From Candidatus Saccharimonadota bacterium (GTDB lineage Bacteria; Patescibacteriota; Saccharimonadia; Saccharimonadales; Saccharimonadaceae), in contig JAUMYN010000002.1 in the NCBI GenBank assembly GCA_030528625.1, forward strand, positions 1 through 64,000: a stretch of 64,000 bases of DNA. The letters are read 5' to 3'. Made by a program: the position numbers and the translations under genes. Below are positions 44,253 through 53,737 of this stretch, in pieces (the stretch's first letter is position 1; each line of letters starts with the position of its first letter). The notes under the pieces are model-generated. The model did not search any database, was not told the DNA's origin, and saw only the letters and a list, made by a program, of their open reading frames with translations.

Positions 44253-46016
44253 TTATGCTGTGTCCGCTGCCACGCGATTCACCTCTTCTAATGTTGTCAT
44301 CCCCTGGAGGGCTTTCAGATAGCCGTCCTGTCGCATCGTAATCATCCCCTGCTGAATTGCCAGACGCTGAATCTCGGCCGAGGTTGCCCGATTGACAATC
44401 AATCCCTGGATTTCCTCGGTGACATCCATCACCTCGTAGAGTCCAGCCCGACCAGCATAGCCTCGCGGCGCTTGCGGCGAGTCGCGACCCTTGACTAAAG
44501 TATAAGCGTTTTGCCCCGCCAATGGCAAGGTCTTGTAGCCAAGATCGGCCGCTACCGTTGGCATCTCCGCCTGGGTTTTTGGTAATAAGTGTCCAACGGT
44601 CGCCTGAATTGTCTGCGTCTCAAGAGGCGATGATTGATACGCGTCCTGCTTTTTTGCCACCCGGCGTACCAGACGCTGCCCGATGATAGTGTTGACAGTA
44701 CTGGCAATCAAAAACGGCTCAATGCCCATATCTAAGAGGCGAGGCAGGACGCCAGCCGCCGAGTTGGTGTGCAGCGTCGAGAACACCAAGTGTCCCGTCA
44801 GCGCCGCCTGCACCGCCAAATTAGCCGTCTCGGCATCACGAATCTCTCCCACCATCACAATATCCGGATCTTGGCGCAAAATTGAGCGTAGCCCCGAAGC
44901 AAAGGTCAAGCCAACCTCGGCATTCACCTGAATCTGATTAACCCCATCCATCTTGTACTCCACCGGGTCTTCCAGCGTCACAATATTTACCGTATCGTCC
45001 TTGATCTCCTTGATGAGCGCGTACAGACTGGTTGACTTACCCGAACCAGTCGGCCCCGACGTCAAAATCATACCGTTGGGCCGCTTAATACCCTTGCGAA
45101 TCGCCCGCAGCGCTCGCCCAGCATATCCCATATCTTCCAAACTGAACGAGCTGCCAGACTTGTCTAGCAGGCGAATCACCACCTGTTCGCCCCACACCAC
45201 TGGCGAAATAGCGATGCGCAGATCGACCTCCTTGCCAGCCACCTCAACCGCAAACTGGCCGTCTTGCGGAATACGGTGTTCGTCAATTTTAAGATTGGAC
45301 AAAATTTTAATACGACTGACCAGAGCTGGCTCAATACTCTTAGGTAGCTGCATGATTTCTCGCAGCACACCGTCAACCCGACAGCGAATCTTTAGCGCTT
45401 TTTCCAGTGGCTCAATATGGACATCGGAAGCATGGCTTTTGATGGCGTATTCCAAAATAGTACTGAGAGCCCGCGAAATCGGCGAATCTTGCACGATAGT
45501 CTTGATAGAGCTAGCCGCTTCAATTTTAGCCTCCTCCTGCGATGCCTCAGCGGCAATATTGACGGTCGAAAGGTCGGTCTTGTACTGACTGAGCACGTGG
45601 CGCACGCTATCCTCAGACGCCATGAACACCTTGATCGGCCGCTGGATACGATTGGCCAGATAATCCACCGCTTGGACATTATTGGCGTCAATCATCGCCA
45701 CTGCCAGGCGATTCTGTACCTCAGCCAACGGTACCGCCATAAAGCGCTCGGCGATGTCAGCTGGCAGCAGACTCAAAATACTCTGATCAATAAAACTGGT
45801 AGTCAAGTTGACATAGGGTACACCTGACACCTGGGCCACCGCATGAGTCAGTAGCTCGGTATCAAGGATTTTCTGCTCCACGAGTAGCGAGACCAGCGGC
45901 CGCGACTCCGTCTTGGCACGCTCCACCGCCGCATCCAGTACTGCCTGCTCAATCAACCCCTCGCTAACGAGGAGGTGCATCATTTTGTCCTGGATTTCAT
46001 CGGTCAATAGTGCCAC
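44253..46016 (-). CDS. pilB: Type IV pilus extension ATPase
   Basis: 587 aa. N-terminal T2SSE-N domain (about 1-160), ATPase domain with Walker A GPTGSGKS (321-328) and His box (GHLVFSTLHTNSA). The tetracysteine zinc element usual in PilB/GspE between Walker B and the C-terminus is missing: after RLVRRVAKK there is a segment without cysteine (about 455-510). Confidence 0.95.
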   Translation of the reverse strand: MALLTDEIQDKMMHLLVSEGLIEQAVLDAAVERAKTESRPLVSLLVEQKILDTELLTHAVAQVSGVPYVNLTTSFIDQSILSLLPADIAERFMAVPLAEVQNRLAVAMIDANNVQAVDYLANRIQRPIKVFMASEDSVRHVLSQYKTDLSTVNIAAEASQEEAKIEAASSIKTIVQDSPISRALSTILEYAIKSHASDVHIEPLEKALKIRCRVDGVLREIMQLPKSIEPALVSRIKILSNLKIDEHRIPQDGQFAVEVAGKEVDLRIAISPVVWGEQVVIRLLDKSGSSFSLEDMGYAGRALRAIRKGIKRPNGMILTSGPTGSGKSTSLYALIKEIKDDTVNIVTLEDPVEYKMDGVNQIQVNAEVGLTFASGLRSILRQDPDIVMVGEIRDAETANLAVQAALTGHLVFSTLHTNSAAGVLPRLLDMGIEPFLIASTVNTIIGQRLVRRVAKKQDAYQSSPLETQTIQATVGHLLPKTQAEMPTVAADLGYKTLPLAGQNAYTLVKGRDSPQAPRGYAGRAGLYEVMDVTEEIQGLIVNRATSAEIQRLAIQQGMITMRQDGYLKALQGMTTLEEVNRVAADTA

Positions 46017-46024
46017 AGCCGCTC

Positions 46025-46258
46025 CTATTGTCCAGGGGCACCGCTACCAACGATCACCTCAACAGTTGGATTAATTGCGTCCTTGTGAAATACCGCACTG
46101 TCTGGCTGCTCGATCTCGGCGTTAATAGTTCGCACTGTTTGTACCTTGACGCCACTTTCCGGCAACTTCAAAAATGGAAGGTTCGTGGCGACGAAATAGG
46201 CAATAATAACCCCAACGCTGGCGATCAGGATGATCATGGCAATATCGGTTTTTTTCAT
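46025..46258 (-). CDS. Small membrane protein in the pilus locus (PilP-position)
   Basis: 77 aa: one N-terminal membrane helix (residues 6-28) and a short polar tail with NPTVEVIVGSG. No recognised family. It lies where pilP often stands (after pilO, before pilB) but is much shorter and lacks a lipobox. Its start overlaps the pilO stop. Confidence 0.7.
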   Translation of the reverse strand: MKKTDIAMIILIASVGVIIAYFVATNLPFLKLPESGVKVQTVRTINAEIEQPDSAVFHKDAINPTVEVIVGSGAPGQ

Positions 46259-46914
46259 GGCTTTACCACCTTTGTTTCCAAATTGACATGTTGCGCCGGC
46301 TCATAGTGCGCCTGTCCCGCAATATCAAGAGTCAGTCGTTTATCGTTGGCAGTCAGTTTCGACGAGGTAATTGTAATCACCCTGATGGAGCGCTCAAATC
46401 GCACCAAAAGCTCCTTGAGTTTTTCAGCTGAACCACTGACACTCATCGTAAAACCAATTGACAGGTCATCAGCCTGTTCGCCATCACCACTACCAATACC
46501 CTCCACTGACAAACTTTCCAGCGTGAGCCCTTCAACAGGAGCAATGAATTTTTGCTGGAGTGAAGCGCCGAGCGCCTCGGGATTGGCGGTCGCTGGCAGG
46601 GCGTCAAGCACCGACTGGAGTGCGTTCCCGTCCTGCTTGAGCTTAACCGCGCCGAGCGCCTCGCTCGCCTCAAGAGCTCGCACCGCGTCCTTCAACTCCT
46701 TGGCCTGGCTAATATTAGTATCCAGTGTTCGGATGGTCTCCTGCTTAGCACCCCATACCTGCCCATGAAAGAGCACTTGCTTGACCAGAAAAATCGATAC
46801 CACGGCGGCGATACCGGTCAAAAAAGCTGCGGCGGCTACCGACAAAAACATCGTTTTTTGCGAAGCGTCAATCTGCTGTCGCTTACGGGCGGCGACATCT
46901 CGTTTTTCCGGCAT
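46255..46914 (-). CDS. pilO: Type IV pilus alignment protein PilO-like
   Basis: 219 aa. One membrane helix (about 23-47), a coiled-coil stretch (ETIRTLDTNISQAKELKDAVRALEAS) and a ferredoxin-like C-terminal domain. Assigned by topology and its place after pilN. It partners PilN in the periplasm-equivalent space. Confidence 0.78.
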   Translation of the reverse strand: MPEKRDVAARKRQQIDASQKTMFLSVAAAAFLTGIAAVVSIFLVKQVLFHGQVWGAKQETIRTLDTNISQAKELKDAVRALEASEALGAVKLKQDGNALQSVLDALPATANPEALGASLQQKFIAPVEGLTLESLSVEGIGSGDGEQADDLSIGFTMSVSGSAEKLKELLVRFERSIRVITITSSKLTANDKRLTLDIAGQAHYEPAQHVNLETKVVKP

Positions 46915-47642
46915 TAGTTCCCCTCCTGTTTACTGTCGTCGGCTTTCTTTTTGAACAAGCTGTCTGGCACACCCAGTCTGGAGTCGGTTACATCGATTTT
47001 ACCAGTCGGCGTCGCAATAATCACTGGTGTTTTGGCTACAGTGAACAGCTCGTCGCTATAGGTCATAGTAAACCGAAAACGCAGCACTTTCTTGCCCTCA
47101 GCATTCTCGCCAAAACTGGTTTCACCGTCGCTCACTTCTTGGGCTAGCGACACGGACTGCTCTTGACCGTCGGTCGTAGTGCGAATCGTCGAATGAGCGA
47201 TAGTCTTCTTTAGCACTTCGAGCGCCGCGTAACCATTCACTGCCTCGCCCTCAAGGATGATCTGCTTCTCGCTCGGATTGATCTCCACTGCCGAGAAGCT
47301 CACCGTGTTGGGAGCTGGCGGATTGATGGCCACCAGCATATCGAAGAGCCGCGACTGTAGCTTCTTATCGGCGTGGGCCTGGGAGATCTGCCGCAACTGG
47401 TGTTGAATCGTCACCGTCTTATCTAGGTCCTCAATAGAGGAAAGCTCCTTAAACTTATCTTTGATGGCGCCATCCTGAAATGACTCAGCCGCCAACTGGC
47501 CGCCCAGGATCAGGCCTAACACGACCGCCACTGCCAACGCTCCCGCCCCAATAAGCACTGAGAACGAGACCACTGCGTTGCGCACCGAACGCGCATGCAG
47601 CAGCTCTCGCTTGACATCGGGTATCAGGTTAATCTCAATCAT
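46914..47642 (-). CDS. pilN: Type IV pilus alignment protein PilN-like
   Basis: 242 aa. It starts MIEINLIPDVKRELL, the conserved PilN N-terminus (INLLP-type) that binds PilM, followed by a membrane helix (about 25-50) and a coiled coil plus globular domain. Start overlaps pilM stop by 4 bp. Confidence 0.88.
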   Translation of the reverse strand: MIEINLIPDVKRELLHARSVRNAVVSFSVLIGAGALAVAVVLGLILGGQLAAESFQDGAIKDKFKELSSIEDLDKTVTIQHQLRQISQAHADKKLQSRLFDMLVAINPPAPNTVSFSAVEINPSEKQIILEGEAVNGYAALEVLKKTIAHSTIRTTTDGQEQSVSLAQEVSDGETSFGENAEGKKVLRFRFTMTYSDELFTVAKTPVIIATPTGKIDVTDSRLGVPDSLFKKKADDSKQEGN

Positions 47643-48685
47643 GACAGATTACTCCTCTGCGCCAGGCCGACTGCGGTGGCATATTCGGTCGCGACGAGTG
47701 ACAATTGCTCCTGCTGGCTCGGGGCAAGCTGAACGCGCTGCCATGGATTGGCGGCGACTGCCTGAATATCAGCCTTGCTGGCAATATACTGATCCAGCTG
47801 CGGCACCGAGGCGCCAAATCCAGATAGCAAGATGCCCGATACTTGGATACTTGGATAGCGCGTCTGGAAAAACTTAATGGATTTGATCAGCTCTTGGGCA
47901 AAACTGTCCAACACGCCGTCGATGGCGCGCACCACCTGACCATCCAATCGATCGGCCGCCAGGCCAAATTTGAGAATGAACTGCCGCGCCTGATCGGTCT
48001 GCACGTTAAGGTTTTGTACAGCGGCACGCACCAGCGACTGCAGGCCGCTCGGTACCGTTCGCACCAGCCGCGGCATATCACCGTACATCACCACCAGGTC
48101 AGTCGAATTTTCGCCCACATCAACCACGGTCCAGGCATTCTGGGTGTCGCTCGGGGCTAGCGCACGCACCATGGCGATTGGATCTGGTTCCTCCGCAACA
48201 ACATTAAAGCCCAGACCCTCGATAAACTCCAGCCGCTCTTCAGCATAGCTTTTGGCAACACTAGTCAGCAATACCTCGTACTGGCCCTGAGCCCGCAGAC
48301 TATCGCCCAGCAGCGCCCAATCAACCTTGGCATCCTCAATCGCCATCGGAATATACTGATCCACCTGGTATTTCATGGTAGCCCTTAATTCACTATCAGA
48401 TACTTTTGGCACATCAATAATCGTGGTAAAAGTCTTGCTGGACGGCAGTCCGATAGCCACATTCGACGTCTTAATACCGCTCTGCCCGACCGCTGTCATA
48501 ATAGCCTCGCCCAGGCGGCGCCTAGCCTCTGGCGAGTCGCTAGCGGCGATCTTGGCATCAACTGGCACATAACCGTAATGCGCCAGGCTCCAGCCAGCAC
48601 CAGCACGCCGCAACTGGACGACCCGCACCGCGTTCGTCCCGATATCTAATCCGAAGAAATCGCCCGACCCTTTTGCTAATTTCAT
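47639..48685 (-). CDS. pilM: Type IV pilus assembly ATPase-fold protein PilM
   Basis: About 348 aa from ATG 48685 (MKLAKGSGDFFGLDIGTNAVRVVQL). Actin-like fold: phosphate-binding GLDIGTNAVR, a second VVDVGENSTDLVV near 170, and ILLSGFGASVPQL near 280. It recruits PilN. GGGGGT precedes the ATG. A promoter (48696-48723) is directly upstream, so pilM-pilN-pilO-pilB-pilT-pilC may form one transcript. Confidence 0.93.
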   Translation of the reverse strand: MKLAKGSGDFFGLDIGTNAVRVVQLRRAGAGWSLAHYGYVPVDAKIAASDSPEARRRLGEAIMTAVGQSGIKTSNVAIGLPSSKTFTTIIDVPKVSDSELRATMKYQVDQYIPMAIEDAKVDWALLGDSLRAQGQYEVLLTSVAKSYAEERLEFIEGLGFNVVAEEPDPIAMVRALAPSDTQNAWTVVDVGENSTDLVVMYGDMPRLVRTVPSGLQSLVRAAVQNLNVQTDQARQFILKFGLAADRLDGQVVRAIDGVLDSFAQELIKSIKFFQTRYPSIQVSGILLSGFGASVPQLDQYIASKADIQAVAANPWQRVQLAPSQQEQLSLVATEYATAVGLAQRSNLS

Positions 48686-48695
48686 ACTACCCCCT

Positions 48696-48723
48696 ATTAT
48701 ACACAAGCGTGATGATTTGTAAA
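48696..48723 (-). promoter_or_regulatory. pilM promoter
   Basis: -35 TTTACA (48718-48723), 16-bp spacer, -10 TATAAT (48696-48701) on the minus strand. Confidence 0.7.
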
Positions 48724-48733
48724 ACGTTTTCTA

Positions 48734-51274
48734 TTAGAAGCGCGGCGGTAATTCCCGCGCATACATGGTGCGCATGGCGCCAGAGCGATGGGAGTGATCA
48801 TAACCGTACAGATAGGCGTCTGGTCGCAAATTTACTACTTCCGCTGGCGAGCCGGGATTGCGCTCTGGCGTGTCGCCCTGAGTGCTAAAGGTTCGCCGCA
48901 AATACAGTCGTTCGGTCACCACAGGGCCATTAAGCTGTAGTTGCTGCCCGCACGCTGCAACATTCAGACCATCAAGCCATTTCGCACTATCCCGCACCCA
49001 GCCACAGGTACTGAGCTGTCCCCGCCGGGCAATCAGCCAAGCATCAATACGCTTAACACTATCAGTCACCACGATAGCATCGGCAATAATCACTACCTGC
49101 GGCACCTGGCGCAGGTCGCTGTACGGCCCATCATGATATATGATATCGCTGGTGATTGTCACTGTTCCTGTCGCTTTTATGACAACCCGCCGACCAGCTG
49201 GGACTGTGCCTCCCTGGAGATTGATATGGCTTGTCGTGCCATACACTTTTGACTGCAAGGCCCCTATGGAAGTAGAGCCGGTTCGTTCCTGGACTGTATA
49301 ATGAGCTTCTATTGGCGGCGCAGCTGGCGCACGGCCGAACAAACCTAGTCGACGCTGCGTGTTGGCGAACGTCAGCTGATTAAACCTAATAGCGTCCGCT
49401 TCCCATGGTACTCCTGACCCGCTAGACGCAAGCCCTGCCCCTGATGCCGAAGTTATTTCTCCCGTAGCACGCAGACCATACTCGCCCCACGACCCATACA
49501 TCACCCGATCACCCCCCGCCGACAGCGTTGTTATGCTCGTCTTGATGTCCTTATCAGTGCGAATGTCCCCGCCCCACGCCTGCACTTTCGGCTTGGCGGC
49601 CACCACCGCACAATCCACTGCGTAGCGAAAAGTGCTGTCGTCTACGGCCGCCCTGTAGCCGCTCACCACCGTGGCGTAACAGAGCTGATCGCCCTTTTTC
49701 AGCTGCAAGCGCTCAATGTCATTGTGAAATGGCGAGCCCGGTATTGACAGGCCCGGCGGCGAAATCAGCCGCCCACTCCCATCGCGCACCAGCTCCTGAC
49801 CAGTACAGGAAGCTCGATCCATCCCAGGCACCCCCCAGACGACGGCGCAGGCCCAGTCCGGTATAAGATTCGCTGGATTTCTTGGATCGTGCGGCACCCG
49901 AATATTCTCTCCGCCGCCTATCGTTGCTCCCTCGCGCCCCTTCACTGCAAAACGAATCACCGCATAGTGAGCCCTGTTCGATACCGAAGGGCCATCATTG
50001 ACAATGCCCGCCCGCACACCATCGACCCGACGCTCGCCCTCCTGCAACGTATCAATCGGCAAATCGACTGTTGGGCGCAACTGATAGGTTCGGTGAATTT
50101 TGACGCAGGCCGCCGCCGTCAGGCGATAGCGCTTCGGATCGGCCAGCGATGACGGTTCATCGGCCGTCAATCCCAACCGCTGACAGACGTATTTGCCGGC
50201 GTCACTGCTCTTGACAGTGTACACCAGAGCCGCCACGTCGCCTTTTGCTGGATGATACTCTTGCATCGCCGGCGCTGGTGTATAGGAGCGCGGCGTCAAC
50301 GCCACACCTGGCGGATTCCATTTGTTTGGCACACCAGTGCTAAATTCGCCGCTGTTATGACCAGGTGACAGGCTATCTACGGTGAAGGTCTGCGCGTAGG
50401 CTGGCAAATTACTAATGGTGCGCGGCGAGGTATTGGCCACTCGATGATAGAAAGTAATCTTATCACCCACTTCGGCTGCCTGGCTTGGTCGCTGCTGGTA
50501 CAAAGCATTCCAATTCGCTCCTGGTGCGGCGGTATGTTCCCCAATGGCCGCATAGCTACTCGGTGACACCGACCACATCGGGCCGCGCCGCACGGTGATC
50601 GTCATATCTTCCGTGCCGCAACGATTTGCGGCAATCGTTACCACCTGGCCACTGGCGTTACGATACAGCGGGCAGCGATACAGCCCCACCTGAATCTTCT
50701 CTTCAATATAATTATTCTTCATCGGCCCAGTGCGCGCAATATTACGCACATCCAATCGCCCCGCTAGGTAGCCATTATACGTTGTGCCGCCCAGACGTAC
50801 CGTACGCTGCTGGTTTGTCCAACGTCCCGCTCTCAGGTCGCGGTCAAACCGGCCGCGCAAAAAACTGTTACCATACAAAGTCAGCAAAGAGCGGTTCGCT
50901 CCAGTCACTTCAACATCTTGCGCAAAGAAGTATAGCCCGCGCAGCTGATTGTAAAACGGCGTGCTTCCCGGCCCCATATAGGCCGAGCCGTGAATATACA
51001 CCGTCGCTTCGGTTTGCGTGGCGCTAATATCAATCACGTTACGGTGATAATTACTCCCCACGCCATCAACTGGTGCACCGCCATTCGCAAACGAATTGCT
51101 ATCACCCATCCAAATAACGCCAGTCAGCCACGTCTGGCCGTAAGCGGTCTGTTCCTGGGCATTCAACGGCCCGCGCGCCACAGCCGACACGCTGTCGGCG
51201 AGCACAATACCGCCCACTACGGACAGTATGATAGCAAGGCCGCTACTCGCCCAGCTGTTCAGGCGCATCGCCAT
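48734..51274 (-). CDS. Large secreted protein of the pilus locus (tip or adhesin candidate)
   Basis: 846 aa (ATG 51268 is an alternative start). A signal peptide (LAIILSVVGGIVLADSVSAVA) leads a secreted, beta-rich protein with about a dozen Cys. Middle repeats are Ig/DUF11-like (GDKITFYHRVANTSPRTISN). The C-terminal region (VVIIADAIVVTDSVKRIDAWLIARRGQLSTCG, given in part) looks like a beta-solenoid. No named family. It starts the pilus locus with the gene upstream, overlapping it by about 30 bp. A pilus-tip adhesin that touches the host cell is a reasonable guess; it could also be a free-standing surface protein. Confidence 0.72.
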   Translation of the reverse strand: MAMRLNSWASSGLAIILSVVGGIVLADSVSAVARGPLNAQEQTAYGQTWLTGVIWMGDSNSFANGGAPVDGVGSNYHRNVIDISATQTEATVYIHGSAYMGPGSTPFYNQLRGLYFFAQDVEVTGANRSLLTLYGNSFLRGRFDRDLRAGRWTNQQRTVRLGGTTYNGYLAGRLDVRNIARTGPMKNNYIEEKIQVGLYRCPLYRNASGQVVTIAANRCGTEDMTITVRRGPMWSVSPSSYAAIGEHTAAPGANWNALYQQRPSQAAEVGDKITFYHRVANTSPRTISNLPAYAQTFTVDSLSPGHNSGEFSTGVPNKWNPPGVALTPRSYTPAPAMQEYHPAKGDVAALVYTVKSSDAGKYVCQRLGLTADEPSSLADPKRYRLTAAACVKIHRTYQLRPTVDLPIDTLQEGERRVDGVRAGIVNDGPSVSNRAHYAVIRFAVKGREGATIGGGENIRVPHDPRNPANLIPDWACAVVWGVPGMDRASCTGQELVRDGSGRLISPPGLSIPGSPFHNDIERLQLKKGDQLCYATVVSGYRAAVDDSTFRYAVDCAVVAAKPKVQAWGGDIRTDKDIKTSITTLSAGGDRVMYGSWGEYGLRATGEITSASGAGLASSGSGVPWEADAIRFNQLTFANTQRRLGLFGRAPAAPPIEAHYTVQERTGSTSIGALQSKVYGTTSHINLQGGTVPAGRRVVIKATGTVTITSDIIYHDGPYSDLRQVPQVVIIADAIVVTDSVKRIDAWLIARRGQLSTCGWVRDSAKWLDGLNVAACGQQLQLNGPVVTERLYLRRTFSTQGDTPERNPGSPAEVVNLRPDAYLYGYDHSHRSGAMRTMYARELPPRF

Positions 51275-51725
51275 GAGCCTGACGCTCCTTTTCTATATCC
51301 TGCTGTAGTTTCACCATCGACTCCGCCGCCTCAACCGAGCGCAGATCCTTGAGCGCTGGATTGCTATAACCGCTCTGACGCAACTGCTTCAATGTCGCGA
51401 TTGCGCTATCAGCCGCCGCAAACTCCTTCTTTTGCAGCGCTCCCTGGAGTAATATCCAGACACAAGTGGCATCCTGCTCGTGCCCCGACCGAGCCTTCAC
51501 TTCGTCTACCAGCTGGCCCAGTTGCTCCTCGTGCTTGGGCGACGGCTGCCCCAGCACCTCATTATAGCGCTCCACCATCCTATCATCGCAGATCCCCTGC
51601 CGCAGCAGCACCGTCGCCTTGGGTGACTTAACCCCCACATAGAGCCAGCCGCCGATCAGTCCGACCGCCAACAAGCCAAGCACCAACAGACCGCTCAATA
51701 TCAATATTATCCCCTGTCGTTTCAT
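51243..51725 (-). CDS. Membrane-anchored small protein heading the pilus locus
   Basis: About 160 aa from ATG 51725 (MKRQGIILILSGLLVLGLLAVGLIGG). One N-terminal membrane helix, then a mostly helical domain with two Cys (QGICDDRM, DATCVWILL). The frame continues upstream but runs through the ychF promoter, so it is not used. A -10 box 7 bp before the ATG implies a leaderless mRNA. Function unknown; translation is coupled to the 846-aa protein. Confidence 0.78.
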   Translation of the reverse strand: MKRQGIILILSGLLVLGLLAVGLIGGWLYVGVKSPKATVLLRQGICDDRMVERYNEVLGQPSPKHEEQLGQLVDEVKARSGHEQDATCVWILLQGALQKKEFAAADSAIATLKQLRQSGYSNPALKDLRSVEAAESMVKLQQDIEKERQAHGDAPEQLGE

Positions 51726-51732
51726 ACTGCTT

Positions 51733-51738
51733 ATTCTA
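51733..51738 (-). promoter_or_regulatory. -10 box of the pilus-locus first gene (leaderless)
   Basis: TAGAAT on the minus strand, 7 bp before ATG 51725; a TTGCGC 17 bp further upstream may be the -35. Divergent from ychF. Confidence 0.55.
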
Positions 51739-51797
51739 ATACATCGCCTGTCCCGGCGCAAGGCCCGCCGCTTGATGCGTCGACTGATATTTTTTGC

Positions 51798-51803
51798 TAT
51801 ACT
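51798..51803 (+). promoter_or_regulatory. Extended -10 of ychF (leaderless)
   Basis: TGC-TATACT on the plus strand, 7 bp before ATG 51811. Confidence 0.65.
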
Positions 51804-51810
51804 AAGCGTC

Positions 51811-52893
51811 ATGAGTTCACTTTCCATCGGTATTGTTGGGCTGCCCAATGTTGGCAAGTCCACCACCTTTAATGCCCTGACAAATAATGATATTCTCGCA
51901 GCCAACTATCCGTTTGCCACCATCGAGCCAAACACCGGCATCGTGCCAGTGCCAGATGAGCGGCTGGAGGTTCTTGCCAAGATGTACGGTGCTCAAAAAG
52001 CCCTGCCCGCCACCGTCACCTTTGTGGATATTGCCGGCCTGGTGGCTGGTGCGTCAAAGGGCGAGGGTCTGGGCAATAAATTTCTGGCCAATATTCGCCA
52101 GTGTGATGCCATCGTTCATGTGGTGCGCGCCTTTGAAAACGACGACATTTTGCGCCACGATGAAGCACCGGTCGATCCAAAAGCTGACATTGACATCATC
52201 AACACCGAACTAATTTTGGCCGATATTCAAACTATCGAAAATCGTCTGCCACGCCTTGCCAAAGAAGCCAAGGCCAATCCAGCGGCGCGCCAAGCGGTTG
52301 GCTACCTAGAAAGTCTACTGCGCCACCTGCAGGCTGGCACACCGCTGTCGGCGCTGCCATCGCTCGACCTTGAACAGATCGCCGATCTGCATCTACTTAC
52401 CGCTAAACCGGTAATTTACGCTTTTAACGTTGACGAAGCTGGCCTGACTGACAATGATCTACAGGCTAAGTTATCCAGCCTGGTTGCCCCAGCCAAATCA
52501 TTATTTATCAGCGCCAAATTAGAAGAAGAGCTAAAAGGCCTGCCGCCAGAGGATGCCGCCGAACTGCTCGAAAGCTACGGCGTCAAAGAAACTGGCCTAG
52601 TGCAGCTGATCCACGCCGCCTACGACACCCTGGGTTTGCAAAGTTACCTCACCGCCGGACCAAAAGAAGTCCGTGCCTGGACGATTCACCAAGGCTGGAC
52701 TGCGCCGCAAGCCGCTGGCGTCATTCATACCGATTTTGAACGAGGCTTTATTGCCGCCCAAATCGTCAATTATGGTGATTTAGTGGCGGCCGGCTCTGAA
52801 GCCGCTGCCCGCGCGGCCGGCAAACTTCGCACCGAGGGCAAAGACTATATTATGCAACCAGGCGATGTCGTTGAGTTCCGTTTCAATGTCTAG
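51811..52893 (+). CDS. ychF: YchF/OLA1-type ATPase
   Basis: 360 aa from ATG 51811 ([18 protein letters not shown]). G1 [10 protein letters not shown]3 DIAGLV and an altered G4 (NVDE instead of NKxD), which in this family shifts preference to ATP. C-terminal TGS domain (about 280-360). It binds ribosomes and is linked to stress responses. The frame is open 13 codons further upstream, but the -10 box excludes that start. The stop overlaps the start of the next gene. Confidence 0.95.
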   Translation: MSSLSIGIVGLPNVGKSTTFNALTNNDILAANYPFATIEPNTGIVPVPDERLEVLAKMYGAQKALPATVTFVDIAGLVAGASKGEGLGNKFLANIRQCDAIVHVVRAFENDDILRHDEAPVDPKADIDIINTELILADIQTIENRLPRLAKEAKANPAARQAVGYLESLLRHLQAGTPLSALPSLDLEQIADLHLLTAKPVIYAFNVDEAGLTDNDLQAKLSSLVAPAKSLFISAKLEEELKGLPPEDAAELLESYGVKETGLVQLIHAAYDTLGLQSYLTAGPKEVRAWTIHQGWTAPQAAGVIHTDFERGFIAAQIVNYGDLVAAGSEAAARAAGKLRTEGKDYIMQPGDVVEFRFNV

Positions 52894-53737
52894 CATTTTT
52901 ACCGGCATTTACTACACGGATGACCCGCTGCGCCCTATATGCAGCACACTTGAAGGCGATCATTCGCTAATTGGCACTATCTGCACCCTTTCATTTGATA
53001 CTACCGCCCGTTTTTGCATCGGCTGGCACGATTTAGCCACCGGTAAAAATCACCCCTGCCCCGAGCAGGCGGCCATCAGCACTTCATACGATACCTGCCC
53101 CGCCTGCCAAAAACGCACCGGGTTTAACCCGGCCTTTTATCATGCCGCCAGCGTCTCGCCGCAACAAGCAGCGCGTAACGCCGAGCCGCACATTTTATAC
53201 CTTGCCTACATGGGTGGTGATTATGTGAAAGTTGGCATCAGCTGGGCGAAGCGTGGTATTCGCCGCCTGCTTGACCAAGGTGCTCAGGCTTGTATCGTGC
53301 TTGATACCTTCCCAACCGCCCTCATCGCTCGCCAATACGAGGCCAAAATTGCCGCACTACCGAACCTTCACGAAACAACGCCAACCGCCAAAAAGCTGCA
53401 ATTATTAGCTCAGCCATCGACACCCGCCGAGGCCGAACACCATTTACACGCCGCACTCACCGCAATCAAAAAAGAGCTTTCGCTCTCGTTTGATAACCCA
53501 ACCGTTCAACCACTCACCCACCACTACACCGCCGACACTCTGCCGCATCACTTTACTGTGCGCGATGAGCCGACCATTAGTGGCACTGTACTCGCAATTG
53601 TGGGCGATATTATCTTTACTAGGTATCACGATCGCACGCTCGCCTTGCCGGTTGGTCGCTACAAAGGATACCCGCTCACTATCACCTCAACACTAACTGA
53701 GCTTGATTTGCCTGCCGAGCAAATTAGCCTTTTTTAA
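52886..53737 (+). CDS. DUF2797 family protein
   Basis: About 283 aa from ATG 52886, overlapping the ychF stop (ATGTCTAG). Zinc-finger-type cysteines (TCPACQKR near 73) precede the family core ILYLAYMGGDYVKVGISWAKRGIRRLLDQGA (about 103-133), then a helical C-terminal half. Function unknown; the core faintly recalls GIY-YIG nucleases, without certainty. Its last 14 bp overlap the convergent tlyA. Confidence 0.83.
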   Translation: MSSIFTGIYYTDDPLRPICSTLEGDHSLIGTICTLSFDTTARFCIGWHDLATGKNHPCPEQAAISTSYDTCPACQKRTGFNPAFYHAASVSPQQAARNAEPHILYLAYMGGDYVKVGISWAKRGIRRLLDQGAQACIVLDTFPTALIARQYEAKIAALPNLHETTPTAKKLQLLAQPSTPAEAEHHLHAALTAIKKELSLSFDNPTVQPLTHHYTADTLPHHFTVRDEPTISGTVLAIVGDIIFTRYHDRTLALPVGRYKGYPLTITSTLTELDLPAEQISLF

